A stretch of 8,539 bases of DNA from Actinomycetota bacterium (GTDB taxonomy: Bacteria > Actinomycetota > Thermoleophilia > Miltoncostaeales > Miltoncostaeaceae): positions 1 through 8,539 of the forward strand of contig SXZC01000052.1 of NCBI GenBank assembly GCA_005788075.1, written 5' to 3'. Below the pieces are notes generated by a model. That model saw nothing but the letters and a program-made list of their open reading frames with translations, ran no database searches and was not told the DNA's origin. The translations under genes were made by a program, and so were the position numbers. This document shows positions 6,265-8,539 of the stretch, one piece after another. Within the stretch, counting starts at the first letter, position 1. Each line of letters begins with the position of its first letter.

Positions 6265-6297
6265 GCGCCCGGGGGTGCTGCTCCCACCCCCGGGCGC
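6265..6297 (+). terminator. Strong terminator hairpin after the small membrane protein gene
   Basis: GCGCCCGGGGGTG and its exact complement CACCCCCGGGCGC form a perfect 13-base-pair, G/C-rich stem with a seven-base loop, starting eight bases after the stop at 6257. No run of T follows, as is common for stem-only terminators in GC-rich actinobacteria. It should separate this gene from the phosphoesterase gene. Confidence 0.75.
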
Positions 6298-6343
6298 TCG
6301 GGTCATTACTGACGAAACCCCATGATACGCGGGGCGCGCATCC

Positions 6344-6362
6344 TCACGTGACCCGGTAACGT
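6344..6362 (+). promoter_or_regulatory. Leaderless promoter of the phosphoesterase gene with an adjacent palindrome
   Basis: TAACGT at 6357-6362 stands exactly seven bases before the GTG at 6370, the same arrangement as at three other starts here. No -35 match was found. The perfect eight-base palindrome TCACGTGA (6344-6351) ends five bases upstream of the -10 and could be a regulator site, though it is short. Confidence 0.5.
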
Positions 6363-6369
6363 CGCCCGC

Positions 6370-7047
6370 GTGAGCGACGTCGACCGGCTGGCCGTCTTCG
6401 GCGACATACACGCCAACCTCAAGGCCCTCGACGCGGTGCTCGCCGCGATCGCCGACGCAGGCATCACCCGCGCCATCGTCACCGGCGACATCGTGCTGCG
6501 CGGGCTCGAGCCCGAGAAGTGCGTGGCGCGCGTGCGCAAGACCGGCTGGCCCTGCGTGGAGGGCAACACCGACCGCCGGGTGGTGGGCAAGAAGGTGAAG
6601 CCCAAGACCGACATCCGCGACATGCGCCCCGGCACGCGCACGTGGACCAAGACCATGCTCAGCCAGAAGTCGCTCGACTGGCTCGACGCCCTGCCGGCCA
6701 TCGTGGAGGCCGACCTCGGACCGCACCGCGTGGTGGCCGTGCATGGCGACCAGACGGTGCCGCCCGGCCTGGTGGATCACGACGCCTCCGACCGCGAGAT
6801 CATTGCCGTCATGGACGCCCTGGGCGCAGACGTGCTCATCACCGCGCACACCCACTCGCCCATGCTGCGCTGGGTGAAGGGCCGCCTCGTGGTGAACCCC
6901 GGCAGCGTCGGCGAGGGCACCGCCGACGAGCCGCGCCCCTCATGGGCGTGGATCCAGTCCACGAAGAAAGGGCTCAGCGCAGCCATCGAGCACGTGGATG
7001 CTCCCCTCGCTCCCCCGCGCGACGCCCGGCACCGCAAGGGCGAGTAG
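6370..7047 (+). CDS. Calcineurin-like metallophosphoesterase
   Basis: This 225-residue protein belongs to the calcineurin-like (Metallophos_2, YfcE-like) phosphoesterases, cytoplasmic enzymes with two metal ions that cleave phosphomonoesters or diesters. All metal-binding blocks are visible: FGDIHAN at 10-16 (Asp12, His14), TGDIV at 38-42 (Asp40), GNTD at 65-68 (Asn66), AVHGD at 123-127 (His125), and THAHTHSP-type block ITAHTHSP at 157-164 (His160, His162), followed by NPGSVG at 177-182. The last histidine block has AHTH rather than the usual GHTH. About residues 70-115 form a lysine/arginine-rich insertion that could help choose the substrate, which cannot be told from sequence. There is no signal peptide. 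The GTG at 6370 lacks a Shine-Dalgarno but follows a TAACGT -10 by seven bases. The gene stands alone, three bases from the stop of the convergent methyltransferase gene. Confidence 0.9.
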   Translation: MSDVDRLAVFGDIHANLKALDAVLAAIADAGITRAIVTGDIVLRGLEPEKCVARVRKTGWPCVEGNTDRRVVGKKVKPKTDIRDMRPGTRTWTKTMLSQKSLDWLDALPAIVEADLGPHRVVAVHGDQTVPPGLVDHDASDREIIAVMDALGADVLITAHTHSPMLRWVKGRLVVNPGSVGEGTADEPRPSWAWIQSTKKGLSAAIEHVDAPLAPPRDARHRKGE

Positions 7048-7058
7048 CCCCTAGGGGC
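7047..7058. repeat. Perfect palindrome spanning two convergent stop codons
   Basis: GCCCCTAGGGGC is a perfect 12-base palindrome. It holds the last base of the plus-strand TAG (7045-7047) and the whole minus-strand TAG (7053-7051). It leaves no loop and no T-run, so it is not a normal terminator, and each transcript must run at least a little into the other gene. Confidence 0.6.
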
Positions 7059-7947
7059 GCACCGCCAGCGCCACCAGCTGCCCCCCGTGCCCCATCGCGC
7101 GGGCGGTGGCAGCCACGGGCACCATCGCCGCGGCGAGCGCCCGGCCCAGCAGGCCCCGGCGCGGATTCACCTGCGGATCGGCGCCCGGCGCCATCGAGTA
7201 GGCGATGCCCGCGGGATACCCCCACCCCCCGCGCGTGTCGATGTCGCGCACCCCGAGCCCCGCCGCGCCGAGCACGATGCGCAGCGACTGCGCGTCGAGG
7301 TGCCAGCGGTGGCGCGAGGGCTCCCACCCGTGCCAGCGCGCCCCGAACGCCCGCGCCTCGGCCGATCCACGATTGGGCACGGCAACACTCAGCCGGCCAC
7401 CGGGCCGCAGGATGTCGCGCACCGCGGCCAGCCCCGCATCCATGTCGGGGAGATGCTCGAGCACGTGCCACATCACCGCGGCATCGGCCTCGCGCCCGCC
7501 CATCACGTCAGCCAGCCCACCGGTGCCTGCGCGCACCACCTCCACGGCGCCCGCCGGCAGCGAGGCCATCATCGCGTGGGCGCGCACCTCCTCCACCGGA
7601 TCGGGCTCCACGGCGATCACCCGCATCCCCCGCTCGGCCAGCACCCGCGCGCGCAGCCCCGACCCCGCGCCCACGTCGACCACCAGCGCTCCCCGCGGAA
7701 GCCCCTGCACCAGATGGTTCATGCCGCTGCCCACCATGCGCGCCGCCAGGCGGTCCTCCACCTCGAGCCCAGGCGCGAGCGCGGGCGCCGCCGCGGTGTC
7801 ATCAGGTGGCGGCTCGGTGAACCCCACCCCGCACACCCCCGAGAGGCACAGGCGGATGGCGGTCGGCAGCCCGCCGGCACGGTCATGCGGCGTGAGCAGG
7901 TACTCCGAGGAGGCACCGCAGCGCGGGCAGGGCGTGGCGTCGGGCAT
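7051..7947 (-). CDS. Class I SAM-dependent methyltransferase with N-terminal zinc-ribbon-like cysteines
   Basis: The protein (298 residues from the chosen start) begins with CPRCG at 7-11 and has further cysteines at 34 and 39, a likely four-cysteine metal-binding knuckle. The methyltransferase core follows: SAM loop VVDVGAGSG at 89-97, acidic Glu114 in AVEPDP, WHVLEHLPDMDAGL at 160-173, and LRPGGRLSVAVPNRGS at 180-195. Then comes WHGWEPSRHRWHLDAQSLRI (205-224), a block typical of the Methyltransf_23 group, whose members often modify sugars, lipids or small molecules. The substrate is not predictable. An Ala/Val-rich segment near the C-terminus (about 266-285) might touch the membrane. The ATG at 7947 was chosen because TATGGT lies exactly seven bases upstream and the zinc motif starts soon after. 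An ATG at 7959 would add only MVSA and would fall inside that hexamer. It lies 37 bases downstream of the prepilin gene. Confidence 0.88.
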   Translation of the reverse strand: MPDATPCPRCGASSEYLLTPHDRAGGLPTAIRLCLSGVCGVGFTEPPPDDTAAAPALAPGLEVEDRLAARMVGSGMNHLVQGLPRGALVVDVGAGSGLRARVLAERGMRVIAVEPDPVEEVRAHAMMASLPAGAVEVVRAGTGGLADVMGGREADAAVMWHVLEHLPDMDAGLAAVRDILRPGGRLSVAVPNRGSAEARAFGARWHGWEPSRHRWHLDAQSLRIVLGAAGLGVRDIDTRGGWGYPAGIAYSMAPGADPQVNPRRGLLGRALAAAMVPVAATARAMGHGGQLVALAVRP

Positions 7948-7954
7948 CGCGCTG

Positions 7955-7960
7955 ACCATA
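7955..7960 (-). promoter_or_regulatory. -10 element of a leaderless promoter for the methyltransferase gene
   Basis: On the minus strand TATGGT is followed by seven bases and the ATG at 7947. It lies in the short gap after the prepilin stop, so the methyltransferase could be transcribed apart from the Tad genes. No -35 at normal spacing was found. Read-through from the Tad operon is also possible. Confidence 0.45.
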
Positions 7961-7984
7961 ACCGCTGCCGCATCAACCGGGCGG

Positions 7985-8263
7985 TCAGGGCGGCCCGATC
8001 CACGTGGGGAGCATCACGCCGGGCGGGGCCGGGCGCGGCGGGCGCGGGCGTCGCGGTGGGCGCGGCCTGCTCGGCGCGCTGGGACGTGGCGTGGCGATCG
8101 GCGCGAGCGGAGCCTCGATAAGCCGGATGATGGCGGGCAGCGGGCGCACGGGGGCACGCCGGCCCAACGTGGTGGACCGTACCGCGAGCAGCCCGATGAA
8201 CAGCAGCACGATCACGATGACGATCCCGACGTACTCGGCGGTGGTGGATCCGCGTTGGTTCAT
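7985..8263 (-). CDS. Flp/TadE-like prepilin with Pro/Arg-rich tail
   Basis: The 92-residue product starts with a class III-type prepilin signal: a short basic leader (MNQRG) followed by STTAEYVG, with Gly at -1, Glu at +5 and Tyr at +6. This is the mark of Flp/TadE pilins, which are cut by the TadV-type peptidase after Gly5. The hydrophobic helix IVIVIVLLFIGLLAV (about 14-28) follows directly and would anchor the subunit in the membrane or pack it in the pilus core. Flp pilins are usually about 50-70 residues. Here the region after the helix is rich in Pro and Arg (about 55-82), with repeated PRP/RPP units, which is unusual. The ATG at 8263 overlaps the stop of the TadC-like gene as ATGA, so the two are co-translated. 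Whether it is the major Flp pilin, a minor TadE pseudopilin or another small prepilin cannot be settled. Confidence 0.75.
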   Translation of the reverse strand: MNQRGSTTAEYVGIVIVIVLLFIGLLAVRSTTLGRRAPVRPLPAIIRLIEAPLAPIATPRPSAPSRPRPPRRPRPPRPAPPGVMLPTWIGPP

Positions 8264-8539
8264 GGGCCCCCGATCGCGATGCCCACCTGGGCCGCCATCT
8301 CGACGACCATGACCCCGAGCACGAGCAGCATCGCCCCCGGCACCATCACGAGCGCCACCACCAGCTGAATCCTGGGCGCGGCCCGAGCCGCCCGGTCGCG
8401 GGCGCGCTGCCGGCGCGCGGCGCGCAGGGCCTCCGCCTGCCCCGCCAACGCCGTGGCGAGCGGGGTGCCGAGCTCCTCGGCCTGCAGCAGTGACGCCACG
8501 AGGCGGCCGACATCCTCCGATGCCGTGCGACGTGCCAGG
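8260..8539 (-). CDS. tadC: TadC-like type II/IV secretion F-domain membrane protein (C-terminal part, cut by right edge)
   Basis: Only the last 92 codons are in the window, and the start lies beyond the right edge. The visible part has the pattern of the C-terminal T2SSF domain in TadC proteins. A helix with LLQAEELGTPLATALAGQAE (17-36) is followed by an Arg-rich stretch (ALRAARRQRARDRAARAAPR, 37-56) and a long hydrophobic helix (about 58-83). TadB and TadC form the inner-membrane platform of the Tad/Flp pilus machine, driven by the TadA ATPase. An in-frame GTG at 8499 is not a credible start because the conserved helix begins before it. The stop overlaps the prepilin start by four bases, which supports a pilus operon entering from the right. 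A TadB identity is possible, but position just before the prepilin and the LGTPLATAL pattern favour TadC. Confidence 0.8.
   Translation of the reverse strand, partial: LARRTASEDVGRLVASLLQAEELGTPLATALAGQAEALRAARRQRARDRAARAAPRIQLVVALVMVPGAMLLVLGVMVVEMAAQVGIAIGGP

Noticed and set aside
6299..6355. CGGGTCA and TGACCCG as an operator pair
   Set aside because: The arms are seven bases long and 43 bases apart, which can easily occur by chance in this sequence.
6100..6855. 251-residue minus-strand frame opposite the phosphoesterase gene
   Set aside because: It is antisense to a gene with all metal-binding motifs and would cross the terminator hairpin at 6265-6297.
6519..8368. Long overlapping plus-strand frames over the phosphoesterase, methyltransferase and prepilin genes
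   Set aside because: They are Arg/Pro/Ala-rich with no domains and conflict with genes that have clear motifs.
1..8539. CRISPR array, tRNA or rRNA genes, insertion sequence, toxin-antitoxin pair or prophage genes
   Set aside because: No regular repeat-spacer pattern, no tRNA-like or rRNA-like stretch, and no transposase, integrase or toxin motifs were seen on either strand.

Overview
The window looks like chromosomal DNA of a very GC-rich bacterium, most likely an actinomycete-type (Actinomycetota) lineage. The grounds are the strong G/C bias at third codon positions, -10 hexamers of TANNNT type placed directly in front of start codons, a Gram-positive-type LexA box, a MurE with the meso-diaminopimelate signature DNPR, and Tad/Flp pilus genes. 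Species or class cannot be fixed from the sequence alone.

Left two thirds (1-5644, minus strand, read right to left): the head of a division and cell-wall (dcw) operon in the classical order mraZ - rsmH - ftsL - ftsI - murE - murF, with murF cut by the left edge. Junctions are tight: mraZ/rsmH, rsmH/ftsL and murE/murF overlap as ATGA, ftsI starts at a TTG inside the end of ftsL, and only murE is set off by a 36-base gap. MraZ regulates the operon, RsmH methylates 16S rRNA, FtsL and FtsI work at the septum, and MurE and MurF make the peptidoglycan precursor.

Intergenic 5645-5828: a compact divergent control region. On the mraZ side lie a promoter (TTGCAT-N17-TAGGTT) that seems to start a leaderless mRNA and five TGGG boxes, the known type of MraZ operator. 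On the other side lies a LexA-type SOS box (GAAC-N4-GTTC) over the -35 region of a second leaderless promoter. That promoter serves an unrecognised 142-residue protein with two predicted membrane helices (5829-6257). This is the most interesting spot: it fits an SOS-induced, membrane-bound division regulator encoded back to back with the division operon, although the function is inference.

Right third: after a strong terminator hairpin comes a calcineurin-like metallophosphoesterase (plus strand). It is convergent, with three bases between the stop codons, with a zinc-ribbon SAM methyltransferase (minus strand). Upstream of the methyltransferase are the end of a Tad pilus operon: a Flp/TadE-like prepilin with an odd Pro/Arg-rich tail, and the C-terminus of a TadC-like membrane protein cut by the right edge.

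Four starts (5644 minus, 5829 plus, 6370 plus, 7947 minus) share exactly the arrangement TANNNT-N7-start codon. This supports leaderless transcription and was used to choose starts. No tRNA, rRNA, CRISPR array or insertion sequence was seen. No gene-free stretch exceeds 300 bases.
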